Part shown: one piece after another, positions 29,328 through 38,566 of the stretch | How the letters are laid out: each line of letters starts with the position of its first letter | Numbering within the stretch: the first letter of the stretch is position 1 | Source: Gallaecimonas kandeliae | Lineage (GTDB): Bacteria; Pseudomonadota; Gammaproteobacteria; Enterobacterales; Gallaecimonadaceae | Length of the DNA stretch: 64,000 nt | Direction: 5' to 3' | NCBI RefSeq assembly: GCF_030450055.1 | Contig: NZ_CP118480.1 | Location: forward strand, 2,631,415 to 2,695,414 | Made by a program: the position numbers and the translations under genes | Notes under the pieces: generated by a model | What the model was told of the DNA's origin: nothing | The model's database searches: none | What the model saw: only the letters and a program-made list of their open reading frames with translations

Positions 29328-30065
29328 ATGATCCTGCCTCTGACCAGGCTGGCGCTGCCAGTCACACTCTTTGTCAGCCTGAATGCCTGTGCAACAACTT
29401 TTCCACCCAGTTATATCAGCACACAGCTGGCTGATTATCGCTACCCCGATCCCTTCAGCATCCATTCCAAGGCAGACGTTGCGGCCCTTCAATCCGCAAA
29501 ATGGGATTTTTCCTTCGACCTTTACCAGGATGGAAAGAAAAAAATGACGGTCGACAACTGCCAAGCGTTGATCGCAGCACTGAAGAAGGGAATGAAAGGT
29601 GAAGACGACCCAAGCAATCAGCATATCTTTGGCACCGACCTGAACTGCCGAGTCAATGAAGAATTGTTGAAGCTTGGAGAAGCACAGGGATCCTTTGTCA
29701 GGGGGCTGCCCTTGGATGAGAGCTTCGCCAGGTTGGCCCCTGCCGCCCTTGGCATGCAGATATCAAATGAGGATAAGGCCAAAGCGAAGTCCGCCAAGAG
29801 CTGGAACGCATTCAGCCAGATCAAGAAGGTCGATAAGATCAACGACCATGAGGCAGTCTTCTACGATGGCTCCGGTGGCATACAGCACCTCTCGGTACTT
29901 GCCACCGGTGACTACAACGGTGACGGCATTGAGGACCTGGTCGTCAATCTCAACAACAGTGTCGAGGGCGGTTCCTTTGATGCGAGCTATGCCTTTATTC
30001 TTACCCGGCGCAGCAAGAATGCGCCTCTTGAGTTGCTCAAAGTCTTCAAGTCTAGGGATTGGTGA
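29328..30065 (+). CDS. Hypothetical lipoprotein with FG-GAP-like Ca-binding stretch
   Basis: 245 aa. Lipobox SLNAC near residue 21. Near residue 205, TGDYNGDGIEDLVVNL matches the DxNxDGxxD calcium loop of FG-GAP-like beta repeats, here a single repeat. GGAGCAG precedes the ATG. It is transcribed away from the lipoprotein/CHAP operon and ends at a terminator at 30075. No function is known; it could be another envelope inhibitor. Confidence 0.6.
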   Translation: MILPLTRLALPVTLFVSLNACATTFPPSYISTQLADYRYPDPFSIHSKADVAALQSAKWDFSFDLYQDGKKKMTVDNCQALIAALKKGMKGEDDPSNQHIFGTDLNCRVNEELLKLGEAQGSFVRGLPLDESFARLAPAALGMQISNEDKAKAKSAKSWNAFSQIKKVDKINDHEAVFYDGSGGIQHLSVLATGDYNGDGIEDLVVNLNNSVEGGSFDASYAFILTRRSKNAPLELLKVFKSRDW

Positions 30066-30074
30066 TCGTCTAGC

Positions 30075-30114
30075 AAGGCCAGCCCCCGTCCCTGAGAGGA
30101 CTGGGGTTGGCCTC
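30075..30114 (+). terminator. Terminator of the 29328 lipoprotein gene
   Basis: AGGCCAGCCCC and GGGGTTGGCCT arms (one G-U) around a 14-nt loop, then CTTTGAT. Confidence 0.6.
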
Positions 30115-30222
30115 TTTGATATTGCCCCCCTGGGGTCTGTGTCCAAGTGAGGCCGCATGCCGCTTTAGGCCGCCTCATCTGATGCCCCTCCCCGCCTCCA
30201 CTCCAGCCTCTGGCCTTCAGTG

Positions 30223-30597
30223 TCACTTGGGCCCAGATGCATCGCTGGCATGTCCTCCTGCGGCCACAAAGGCCATTTCCAGTTTACAGGCCGGGTCGGC
30301 CAGCTCCACCTTGACGCAGGCGCGGCTCGGCGCCGTGCCGGGTTCGAACCAGGCATCCCAGACGGCGTTCATGGCCGCCACATCGGCAAAGTCAGTGATA
30401 TAGATGGTCACCGACAGCAGCCGGGTCTTGTCGCTACCGGCCTTGGCAAGGCTCGCCTCGGCCTGGGCCAGCACGGCCTTGGTCTGGCTTTCGATGTCGG
30501 TCTCTTCGCACTCCGGCACTTCGACGAAGTGGGCAATGCCGTTGTAGATAGTGATGTCGGACCAACGTTGGGAGGGGTTGATTCTTTGAATGGTCAT
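30223..30597 (-). CDS. RidA/YjgF family protein, copy 1
   Basis: 124 aa. RidA proteins deaminate reactive enamine/imine intermediates. The conserved Arg and following strand are seen in PSRACVKVELADP near residue 93. It is a near duplicate of the gene at 32818, with a different C-terminus (GGHASDASGPK added). The ATG at 30597 opens the homologous region. An L copy lies immediately upstream in both duplicates, so gene and repeat were duplicated together. Confidence 0.85.
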   Translation of the reverse strand: MTIQRINPSQRWSDITIYNGIAHFVEVPECEETDIESQTKAVLAQAEASLAKAGSDKTRLLSVTIYITDFADVAAMNAVWDAWFEPGTAPSRACVKVELADPACKLEMAFVAAGGHASDASGPK

Positions 30598-30663
30598 GCT
30601 GTTTGCCGTTCTGGGATTTCCTAGCCGGCATGGTAGCGCAATAGATATGCCCTGCGGGCACGG

Positions 30664-31132
30664 GCTATTTGTTTGCCGGTTCCCGCACCGGCCGGCGTGA
30701 TACTTTGTTTTACTCGGACCATCCATGGTCCTCACCCTTCGGGCTATCATAGCAAGCTCCGATATTCAAAACCGTTCCAGACGATTTTGTCGCACAAAGT
30801 ATCCAAAGGCACCGCCCCAAACGTTACGCGGTGTCCTTACCTCTGGTCGCTTACCGCTGACCGCTGCGTACGGTTCCCGACGCGTCCTCCGCTCGCTCGA
30901 CATCCCTGTCTCGCGCCAGCTCACGCTCCCGACGGTAAGGCGCTCCACTTAAAAGGGGCTCCTTGGCCTCACCTACAGGATGTGGATTCAATCTGCAGCT
31001 TCGTCCCGTAGTTGTGTAGTGGCCAAGTAAAACTGCCCAGCGTGTTTGTTCCCGAGCAAGCAGCAGCTTCGCCCAGAAGCCACCTAAGCACCTGATATTG
31101 TTGAAAACTCAAAATGGGTGTCCTCTTGAGTT
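30664..31132 (+). repeat. Dispersed repeat L, copy L3, interrupted by P and ending in H
   Basis: Hairpin a at 30674. Hairpin b is split: GATACTTTGTTTT and CGCACAAAGTATC are separated by P1 (30712-30790). The L body ends at 30962, a tail follows, and the H hairpin (AACTCAA at 31106, TTGAGTT at 31126, loop containing TGGGTGTCC) closes the unit. Nearly identical to L4 over its full length. Confidence 0.85.
30712..30790 (+). repeat. Mini-element P, copy P1, inside L3
   Basis: 79 bp with three potential hairpins: GGACCAT/ATGGTCC, CCC TTC GGG, and AAAACCGT/ACGATTTT. Removing it restores an uninterrupted hairpin b as in L5. Confidence 0.85.
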
Positions 31133-31159
31133 CCTTGCTTGACGGGCAGAAGAAGCAAC

Positions 31160-31187
31160 AAAAAGCCCCGCCAAGGCGGGGCTTTTT
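31160..31187 (-). terminator. Terminator of the 32698-31206 operon
   Basis: AAAAAGCCCCGCC, AA, GGCGGGGCTTTTT. Confidence 0.9.
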
Positions 31188-31205
31188 GTTTGCAGGCTGA
31201 GGGAC

Positions 31206-31748
31206 TCAAGGGCGCCGACGTTGGGCCAGCATGGCTTCCACTGCCTTGGACTCTTCAGGCCCGCCCCGCTGCACCAGGCGTGACACCTCGGGGTCGAAAC
31301 AGAGGTCGAGGTTCTTGGTCCAGGCCTGGTAGGTCATGCGGTTGATCAGCAAGGTCAGGGACGGACAGGGCTGGTAACCCAAGGCCTCGGCTTTGGCCTC
31401 CCAGCGATTTGAGAACCAGGAATGGCCTGCAAAAACCAGTATCAAGCCCGCCACTGAGACATAGGTCGTCACCTTCTGTACCCACTCGGCGGCTTTCCTG
31501 TTTCGTCCTTTGTCGGGGCGTAACGCCAAAAGGGCAAAGGCATAACAACCGAAAGTAAAAAGCACTAACAGCACCCCAGGTATATAACCGTTGGAACTGC
31601 TATGAATGATGAGTTGCCTGCCACTAGCCAAAGCTTCTTGGCTGTTTGCCCGGTCAAGGCTGTAGACCCAGTAACACAAAGCGGCCACCAGCCACATACT
31701 GAAGCCAAACAGCAGGGCGATCCGGACAGGAGATTGAGTTTTCTTCAT
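31206..31748 (-). CDS. Immunity-like membrane protein, paralogue 3
   Basis: 180 aa, three membrane helices and the conserved two-Cys C-terminal region (GYQPC, NLDLCFDP). The start overlaps the stop of the 31745 candidate effector by four bases (ATGA), the tight coupling expected for an effector-immunity pair. The N-terminal half is closest to paralogue 2, whereas the C-terminal 60 residues and 3-prime flank match paralogue 1, which suggests recombination among the three. Confidence 0.65.
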   Translation of the reverse strand: MKKTQSPVRIALLFGFSMWLVAALCYWVYSLDRANSQEALASGRQLIIHSSSNGYIPGVLLVLFTFGCYAFALLALRPDKGRNRKAAEWVQKVTTYVSVAGLILVFAGHSWFSNRWEAKAEALGYQPCPSLTLLINRMTYQAWTKNLDLCFDPEVSRLVQRGGPEESKAVEAMLAQRRRP

Positions 31749-32698
31749 CTTAATATCGGGTATCCCTCTATCCTCCGCAGCAAACCACGGATCTGTTCAT
31801 TGGTCCATTGCTGGGCCGAGCGAACCAATACCTGGCCGGCTTCGCTGACGATGTAATAGACACCATCTAGAAGGCCGCGTTTGGTATCTCCTACTTTCTG
31901 ACTAATCTGCGCTTGTGCCCTGTCCAGGGCATTGATAAGAGACTGAGTAATTTTAAAATTGGCGTCTAACTGATTAAGCAGGTAGCCAACAGCGATGCCT
32001 ATGACAATACCAGCAATGAGCGGCGCTACAGCGACAGTAGCTCCCGCCAATACGGTGCTCACGGCAGCAGCTCCTACACCGGCAAAATAACCCGCAGTGC
32101 TAGCTATCGCTGCCTTGGTTACATCTGTCGCCAAGGTGCCCAGCCAGTTGCTCCAGTGGTAATTCTCTTTGAAGATCCAGTCGATGGTATTGAAAGCGAT
32201 GGAGAAGACGACGGTGATCAGGACGCCGCCCTTGACGCTGGAGCGCAGGGTCTGACCGGTGATCCCCAGCTGCACCACTTTGCTGTTGCTGGCCAGGTAG
32301 CGGGTGGAAGTGAGGATCTTGCGAAGGCCGGCATAGCCTTTGAAGACCACATAGGTCTGGCCGTTGGTGGTCTTGAAGTAGTACTTGCCCAGGATGCTGC
32401 CACCCCGCCTCATGTCCATGGCCAGAGCTGCCAGCACCTTGCTGTCTGCAATGGAGGAACCATAGTCACGCGCCACTCCCAGGGAGAACTTCGTCATGTC
32501 CATGGCGGTCAGGCTCTGGAAGGCCGCCTCGATTTGCTCTTGGCTCTTGCCCTTGGCCCTCTGGATGCCGGCCCAAAGGGCCGTCAGCTCGCGGGCGTTG
32601 AAGGCGTAGATGTTGACCTGGTTCTCGGCAAAGTCTTTTTGCAACTGTTGGCGGTTCTGCAACCCGTTGGGCGCAACTGGGGTTTTGATGGCTGGCAT
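31745..32698 (-). CDS. Candidate membrane-active effector protein
   Basis: 317 aa. ATG 32698 is preferred because GGAGG lies just upstream. The N-terminal part is soluble and helical. The middle (about 135-155) and a Gly/Ala-rich stretch (about 180-230, including GYFAGVGAAAVSTVLAG and APLIAGIVIGIAVGYLL) are hydrophobic with glycine-zipper spacing, like membrane-inserting toxins. No signal peptide. It is coupled to a membrane protein gene whose paralogues accompany another likely toxin. A bacteriocin-like or type VI effector is the working interpretation; no secretion gene is in the window. Confidence 0.55.
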   Translation of the reverse strand: MPAIKTPVAPNGLQNRQQLQKDFAENQVNIYAFNARELTALWAGIQRAKGKSQEQIEAAFQSLTAMDMTKFSLGVARDYGSSIADSKVLAALAMDMRRGGSILGKYYFKTTNGQTYVVFKGYAGLRKILTSTRYLASNSKVVQLGITGQTLRSSVKGGVLITVVFSIAFNTIDWIFKENYHWSNWLGTLATDVTKAAIASTAGYFAGVGAAAVSTVLAGATVAVAPLIAGIVIGIAVGYLLNQLDANFKITQSLINALDRAQAQISQKVGDTKRGLLDGVYYIVSEAGQVLVRSAQQWTNEQIRGLLRRIEGYPILR

Positions 32699-32817
32699 CC
32701 TTGCCTCCATTGAAGGGAAATCACGCGACCGATCCTAATGCAGGGAGCACCGCCCCTGAAAAGGCATTGCCATTTAAGAGTGGTGCTTATATGCACTCTG
32801 CTGATCCGCGAGAATGC

Positions 32818-33162
32818 TTATACGGCGGCCACAAAGGCCATCTCCAGTTTCCAGGCCGGGTCGGCCAGCTCCACCTTGACGCAGGCGCGGCTCGGCGCCG
32901 TGCCGGGTTCGAACCAGGCATCCCAGACGGCGTTGAGGCCGGCCACATCGGCAAAGTCGGTGATATAGATGGTCACCGACAGCAGGCGGCTCTTGTCGCT
33001 ACCGGCCTTGGCGAGGCTCGCCTCGGCCTGGGCCAGCACCGCCTTGGTCTGGCTTTCGATGTCGGTCTCTTCGCACTCCGGCACTTCGACAAAGTGGGCG
33101 ATGCCGTTGTAGATAGTGATGTCGGACCAACGTTGGGAGGGGTTGATGCGCTCTATTGTCAT
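32818..33162 (-). CDS. RidA/YjgF family protein, copy 2
   Basis: 114 aa, differing from copy 1 at only a few positions (for example DVAGLNAVWD against DVAAMNAVWD) apart from the C-terminus. It has the same PSRACVKVELADP region. It lies 119 bp upstream of the candidate effector on the same strand and directly downstream of L4 in genome order. Probably retained by duplication of a RidA-plus-L block. Confidence 0.85.
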   Translation of the reverse strand: MTIERINPSQRWSDITIYNGIAHFVEVPECEETDIESQTKAVLAQAEASLAKAGSDKSRLLSVTIYITDFADVAGLNAVWDAWFEPGTAPSRACVKVELADPAWKLEMAFVAAV

Positions 33163-33167
33163 GCCGC

Positions 33168-33730
33168 TGTTTCCGGTTTGGGTTTTGCTTTGGCTGGCAT
33201 GGTAGCAGTTTGTCGGCTTTCAAGGATTGGCCTTCCCGCCAGGTTGCTTTAACGCTGCAAGCGCTTTTATTTGCCGGTTCCCGCACCGGCGGGCGTGATA
33301 CTTTGTTTTACTCGGACCATCCATGGTCCTCACCCTTCGGGCTATCATAGCAAGCTCCGATATTCAAAACCGTTCCAGACGATTTTGTCGCACAAAGTAT
33401 CCAAAGGCACCGCCCCAAACGTTACGCGGTGTCCTTACCTCTGGTCGCTTGCCGCTGACCGCTGCGTACGGTTCCCGACGCGTCCTCCGCTCGCTCGACA
33501 TCCCTGTCTCGCGCCAGCTCACGCTCCCGACGGTAAGGCGCTCCACTTAAAAGGGGCTCCTTGGCCTCACCTACAGGATGTGGATTCAATCTGCAGCTTC
33601 GTCCCGTAGTTGTGTAGTGGCCAAGTAAAACTGCCCAGCGTGTTTGTTCCCGAGCAAGCAGCAGCTTCGCCCAGCAACTCCCTAAGCACCTGATATTGTT
33701 GAAAACTCAAAATGGGTGTCCTCTTGAGTT
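33168..33730 (+). repeat. Dispersed repeat L, copy L4, with P2 and H
   Basis: About 100 bp of leader, hairpin a (33273), hairpin b split by P2, body to 33560, tail, and H (33704-33730, arms AACTCAA/TTGAGTT). From hairpin a to H it is nearly identical to L3. Its leader (33170-33270) recurs before L5. Confidence 0.85.
33310..33388 (+). repeat. Mini-element P, copy P2, inside L4
   Basis: 79 bp, same sequence and insertion point as P1, so it was duplicated together with L. Confidence 0.85.
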
Positions 33731-34161
33731 CTTGCTGTTTCCGGTTTGTTTTTTTGCTTTGTGGAGGAATGGTAGCAGTTTGTCGGCTTTCAAGGATTGG
33801 CCTTCCCGCCAGGTTGCTTTAGCGCTGCAAGCGCCTTTATTCGCCGGTTCCCGCACCGGCGGGCGTGATACTTTGTTTTCGCACAAAGTATCCAAAGGCA
33901 CCGCCCCAAACGTTACGCGGTGTCCTTACCTCTGGTCGCTTGCCGCTGACCGCTGCGTACGGTTCCCGACGCGTCCTCCGCTCGCTCGACATCCCTGTCT
34001 CGCGCCAGCTCACGCTCCCGGCGGTAAGGCGCTCCACTTAAAAGGGGCTCCAGGGCCTCACCTACAGGATGTGGATGCAGGTAAGAAGATCTGCAGCTTC
34101 GTCCCATAATTGGTAAGAGGTTGATATCAAAAAAGACTCAAAGTGGGTGTCCTGTTGAGTT
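33731..34161 (+). repeat. Dispersed repeat L, copy L5, without P
   Basis: Head-to-tail with L4. Hairpin a at 33843; hairpin b is uninterrupted and shows the empty P site. Body ends at 34051. H is 34135-34161 (GACTCAA/TTGAGTT); a degenerate second H-like sequence follows to about 34190. The rest of the gap to 34384 is AT-rich leader of the ATPase gene with no feature recognised. Confidence 0.85.
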
Positions 34162-34383
34162 TGTTGAGTTTGAGGTAGGTGTCCCGTTGGGTCTCTCGAA
34201 ACCACCAACCGCAATCACCTATGCAAAACGATGTGACAACTCTTGTGCACGTTTCACCGCTCCCTGGCAGTGATCACGGTATCCGCAAGGTGGAGCACAA
34301 TTACGATCAGTTATTTAGCGTACCCTACGAGTTTTGCTACCATTGACTTACAAAAATCCATAAACATTTTCCAAGGATGATTC

Positions 34384-36555
34384 ATGAAAATAAACCTAGA
34401 GCTAGCGAACTGCTATGGTATCAACCATTTAACAAAAGAAATAAATCTAACAAAATCAGATACCAACAATGGCGTCAACTCTCTTTATGCCCCTAACGGC
34501 ACTCTAAAAACATCGCTAGCCAAAATATTTAAAGACATAGAAAGCGGCAATGAAAGCAAAGATCTAATATTTCCAGACCGAGCAAGCACCAGAGATATAA
34601 AAGTTAATGACTCAGATATTGAATCTAGCCAAGTCATGGTCATTGACTCATACAACGAAAGCTACAGTTCTCAGCAAATTTCAACATTACTTGTTAATGA
34701 GGAACTCAAACAGCAATACGACTTAGCTCTGAAAGAAGTTGATGATAAGCGTTCAGCATTAATAAAATCCATCTCAAAGCTCTCTGGCAAGCAAGCTAAA
34801 AACATACCTGAAATCATATGTGATGCATTCAATAGGTCAGAAAAAAACCTTCTCGATCTACTCACTGAAATATCACAGGAAGATCAGCCTGACTATACTC
34901 AATTATCTGGATTGAAATATGGCGACCTCTTCAACCAAAAAGTTATTGACTTAATATCCACAGGCAGCCTCAGCCAAGACTTAGAAGAATACGTTGACAC
35001 TTACGAAAAACTTATCAGCGAATCTACAATCTTGTCGAAGACCTTTAACCATCAAAGGGCCGGTGACATATCTAAAAACTTAGGCGAATCAGGATTCTTT
35101 CAAGCTTCACACAGTGTGAACCTAACTATCAGGGGTGAAAAACAAGAAGTAGATTCAAATGAAAAGCTAAACGAGCTATTAAAAACTGAACAGGAAAAAA
35201 TTATACAAAGCCCTGAGCTAAGAGAAAAATTTGGAAAGGTAGATAGCAAGCTCAAGACAAAAGACACTCAAGCTTTTAGAGACTTTATAACAGAACATCA
35301 AAATCTTCTCCCTGAGTACAAAGACATCCCGTTATTTAAGCAGAAGATAATCATTGCCTATCTGCAATCACAAAAGGCATTATGGGATGATTTGGTTGAC
35401 ACCTATAAGCAAAACAAAACCATTGTCGAAGAGATTACTGTCCAAGCCCGGCAACAGAAGACCACATGGGAAACGGTCGTCAATACTTTCAACAAACGTT
35501 TCAGCGTTCCATTCAAACTAAGTATCGAAAACCAAGATGAAGTTATCCTTAACAGCGCTGCACCTGCGATAAAATTTGATTTCGACGACGGTAGAGGAGA
35601 AATTAAGCAGGTAAAACAATCGAGCCTTATTGAGGCTCTAAGCCAAGGGGAAAAGCGAGCGCTTTATATACTTAACATTCTATTTGAAATAGAGATACGG
35701 AAACAGGTCACTCACCCCATTCTTCTTATCATTGATGATATAGCTGATTCTTTTGACTATAAAAATAAGTATGCAATTGTTGAATATTTGAGAGACATTT
35801 CCAAGTTCGAGAATTTCCACCTACTGCTACTTACTCACAACTTTGACTTCCACAGAATTATTAGCAGCAGGTTGGGTGCAAAAAGAAACAATCGGCTAAT
35901 GGCGATAAAGTCGCCGGACAGCATAAAAATTGTAAAAGAAAAGTATCAGAACGATGTTTTCAAAGCATGGAAGCAAGAACTACATACCAATGAAAGCTAT
36001 ATGCTCGCTAGTATACCATTTGCCAGAAACATAGCTGACTATTGTGGCCATGACGATCATTTCAACACTCTCACATCATTGCTGCATTTAAAAGAAGACA
36101 CCAGAGAAATGAAATTAATTCACTTACAGGAAGTATACCGTAATATATTCACAGATCTATCAGAGATCGTAATCCCGAATGGTGACGAACGCATTTTTGA
36201 TAAAATCCTAAAATATAGCGACGAACTCACTGCTGCCAGCAATGACTCTCCCGAACTTGAATGCAAAGTCATTTTGGCCATGGCGATTAGAATTAAGGCT
36301 GAAGAATTCATGATTAACAGCATCGGCGACGATGACTTTGTTAAGTCCATAACATCCAATCAGACACGGGCACTCTTTGATCGATATGTGGAGGACCGAC
36401 TAGGTGATGAAGAAACTATAAGCTTGTTGGACCAGGTAAACCTGATGACTCCAGAGAATATTCACCTCAACTCGTTCATGTACGAGCCTATCCTGGATAT
36501 GTCAGCCCATCGCTTATATCGGCTGTATTCAGACATTTCAAAACTGCCAAGCTAA
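34384..36555 (+). CDS. ABC-type ATPase, AAA_13/PrrC-like, candidate defence protein
   Basis: 723 aa. Walker A is APNGTLKTS (about residue 35), in which Leu replaces the usual Gly before Lys. The middle is helical, likely coiled coil. The signature LSQGEKRAL is near residue 420, Walker B LLIIDDIADSFD near 448, and the switch His in LLTHNFDFHR near 481. The C-terminal 230 residues carry no domain I can name and would hold any effector activity. This layout resembles stand-alone SMC/RecN-like ATPases linked to phage defence. The gene is visibly AT-rich against its neighbours and bracketed by opposed L/H copies, so it was acquired. AAGGA precedes the ATG. Confidence 0.75.
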   Translation: MKINLELANCYGINHLTKEINLTKSDTNNGVNSLYAPNGTLKTSLAKIFKDIESGNESKDLIFPDRASTRDIKVNDSDIESSQVMVIDSYNESYSSQQISTLLVNEELKQQYDLALKEVDDKRSALIKSISKLSGKQAKNIPEIICDAFNRSEKNLLDLLTEISQEDQPDYTQLSGLKYGDLFNQKVIDLISTGSLSQDLEEYVDTYEKLISESTILSKTFNHQRAGDISKNLGESGFFQASHSVNLTIRGEKQEVDSNEKLNELLKTEQEKIIQSPELREKFGKVDSKLKTKDTQAFRDFITEHQNLLPEYKDIPLFKQKIIIAYLQSQKALWDDLVDTYKQNKTIVEEITVQARQQKTTWETVVNTFNKRFSVPFKLSIENQDEVILNSAAPAIKFDFDDGRGEIKQVKQSSLIEALSQGEKRALYILNILFEIEIRKQVTHPILLIIDDIADSFDYKNKYAIVEYLRDISKFENFHLLLLTHNFDFHRIISSRLGAKRNNRLMAIKSPDSIKIVKEKYQNDVFKAWKQELHTNESYMLASIPFARNIADYCGHDDHFNTLTSLLHLKEDTREMKLIHLQEVYRNIFTDLSEIVIPNGDERIFDKILKYSDELTAASNDSPELECKVILAMAIRIKAEEFMINSIGDDDFVKSITSNQTRALFDRYVEDRLGDEETISLLDQVNLMTPENIHLNSFMYEPILDMSAHRLYRLYSDISKLPS

Positions 36556-36632
36556 TCGGGGCACTAAATGGGACACCCACTTTCAATTTTATTAAAAATC
36601 ATGCACTTGCCAGCAATGCAACGGAGCTGCGG
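36556..36632 (-). repeat. Tail and H-like end of repeat L6
   Basis: Eight bases after the ATPase stop the motif AAATGGGACACCCACTTTC (reverse of the H core) begins, followed by about 50 bp of tail. The IS at 36633 separates this piece from the body of L6. The same sequence recurs intact at 37973-38050. Confidence 0.75.
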
Positions 36633-37680
36633 GGCGTTGTTGATCAAATCAGAGCCTGGAAAGCCTGCTCCTAAAGGGCTTGCTGCCCTTAACTGACCTG
36701 GCGAACAGGCATGCCGAGGCCCAGCATTTTGTTCATCACCTTCACCCCAGCCAAAGCCTCTGCCACTTGGCCGTTGTAGTCGCGCAGACTCAGCTTCGGG
36801 CTGATGAGCTGCTTGTATCGCGACATAGCCGTTTCCGCTTTTGAGCGTTGGTGATAGCCGCTTTCCCTTTTCCACTCGGCCAGTTGCCCGGCTTTCAGCG
36901 CCGCCACTGCCTCGTTCCTTGGGTGACCTTGCTCCCAGTACCCCGCTGTCTTGCGAGGCGGGATGCTGGCTTTGGCGCCTTTTCTTTGCAGTAGCCGGTG
37001 GCAGGCTCTGCTGTCGTAAGCCCCGTCGGCGCTGACTTGGTCGATACGGCGGCGCAGAGGATTGAGCAGGCCGGGCAGTACCTCGCTATCACCGACGTTT
37101 TCCAGGCTGACTTCGGCGGCGATAGCCTCATGGGTCTGCGCATCGACGGCCAGGTGTAGCTTGCGCCAGACACGGCGCTTCTCCTTGCCGTACTTGCGTT
37201 GCTTCCACTCGCCTTCGCCATAGACCTTGAGCCCGGTGGCGTCGATAACCAGGTGGGCAACTGGGCCCTTGCTGGGCAGGCGGTAGCGGATGTTGACCGT
37301 CTTGGCGCGCTTGCTGATGCAGCTGTAACTGGGCGAGGTCAACGGCAGTTCCATCAACTGGAATAGCGAGTTGATAAAGCCTTCCAAGGCACGCAGCGGC
37401 AGGTCGAACAGGCCCTTGAGCATCAGCGCTGTCTCGATGGCGGTGTCGCTGTATTCGAAACCACGACCCCGACCGCCGTGATGCTGTTGGCAATGCCAAT
37501 GGCGGGTAGCCGCTTCATCCATCCAGAAGGTTAATGAGCCTCGGTTAACCAAGGCGCGGTTGTAGTCTGCCCAATTGGTGATAGTGCGTTTAGCCTGACC
37601 CATCTGCTGTTCCCCATCGATACGTCGGGGATCGGATCACAGTCAGGCGGATTGGTTCACCGGATTTGGGAAACAACGCC
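36633..37680 (-). mobile_element. IS5-family (IS903-group) insertion sequence, copy 2
   Basis: 1048 bp, reverse orientation, same ends as copy 1. Perfect 9-bp target duplication GAGCTGCGG at 36624-36632 and 37681-37689. It is inserted into the tail of L6: the intact tail of L7 shows the uninterrupted target. Confidence 0.95.
36689..37603 (-). CDS. IS903-group transposase
   Basis: 304 aa, intact, same protein as in copy 1 (IDATGLKVYGEGEWK catalytic segment). Confidence 0.95.
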   Translation of the reverse strand: MGQAKRTITNWADYNRALVNRGSLTFWMDEAATRHWHCQQHHGGRGRGFEYSDTAIETALMLKGLFDLPLRALEGFINSLFQLMELPLTSPSYSCISKRAKTVNIRYRLPSKGPVAHLVIDATGLKVYGEGEWKQRKYGKEKRRVWRKLHLAVDAQTHEAIAAEVSLENVGDSEVLPGLLNPLRRRIDQVSADGAYDSRACHRLLQRKGAKASIPPRKTAGYWEQGHPRNEAVAALKAGQLAEWKRESGYHQRSKAETAMSRYKQLISPKLSLRDYNGQVAEALAGVKVMNKMLGLGMPVRQVS

Positions 37681-37945
37681 GAGCTGCGGCCTTTCAAACC
37701 TCTCAACTCCTGCTGGTGAGGCCGCGGAGCCCGTTAAGTGAAGCGCTGAGACGGCGGGAGTGGAAGGACAGCCGAGACAGGACGTCGAGGCAGGTGAATA
37801 CGTGCCGGGAGCGCGTATGAACCGGTGGCCTGGGAACGACCAGAGGCGAAGATTAAGCGTAACGTGGGCGGTGCCTTTGGGCACTTTGTGCGAAAACAAA
37901 GTGCCTCGCCCGCCGGTGCGAGAACCGGCGTACAACGGAACTATA
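37681..37945 (-). repeat. Dispersed repeat L, copy L6
   Basis: Minus-orientation body. Hairpin b is GGCACTTTG/CAAAGTGCC (37880-37905) and hairpin a GCCGGT/ACCGGC (about 37912-37930). Both differ from L1 yet keep pairing. With L5 it forms an opposed pair around the ATPase gene. Confidence 0.8.
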
Positions 37946-37969
37946 TGGCTCAAATCAGCCTCGAAAAGA

Positions 37970-38440
37970 ACACTAAATGGGACACCCACTTTCAATTTTA
38001 TTAAAAATCATGCACTTGCCAGCGATGCAATGGAGCTGCGGCCTTTCAAACCTCTCAAGTCCTGCTGGTAAGGCCCCGGAGCCCGTTAAGTGCAGCGCTG
38101 AGCTGACGGGGTGAGCGCGTTAAGAAATCAGTCCGGCGGACTGATTTTAGCTGGCGAACGAGAGCGGCTTGTCCGCGAACTGACGTGGAAGGACAACCGA
38201 GACAGGATGGCAGGGGGCCGCCCAGGTGCAGGTGAGTACGTGCCGGGAGCACGTATGAGCCGGTGGCCTGGGAACGACCAGAGGCGAAGAATAAGCGACA
38301 AAGCTGTCTGGAACAGGTTTGAACATCGCTTGCGATGGCCCGAAGGGCGAAGACCATGGATGGTCTGAGTACGCAGGGCAATGGTTTTGCCTGGGCAGCC
38401 CCGCCGGTGCGCGAACCGGCGAATAAAGGAATTCTCCGCT
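37970..38440 (-). repeat. Dispersed repeat L, copy L7, with P3 and a small hairpin insert
   Basis: Starts with the reversed H core (AAATGGGACACCC), tail, then body. A hairpin AAATCAGTCC/GGACTGATTT (38125-38147) is present here and in L12 but not in other copies. P3 interrupts the body. Hairpin a lies near 38400-38420. Head-to-tail with L6. Confidence 0.8.
38298..38370 (-). repeat. Mini-element P, copy P3
   Basis: 73 bp, reverse orientation, inserted between AAGCG and the TACG-type sequence of L7, the same position as P4 in L12. First stem AAAGCTGT/ACAGGTTT with one G-U pair. Confidence 0.8.
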
Positions 38441-38566
38441 TTAAAGCAGCCTCGAAAAGAACAGCAGTTTTTCCCATCTCACCCAATAAAAAACCCGCCG
38501 AAGCAGTTTTTTATCGTCCCAAGGCGTTAGCCAATAGACTTCCTGGCGTTCTGGCTCGGAGCAATA

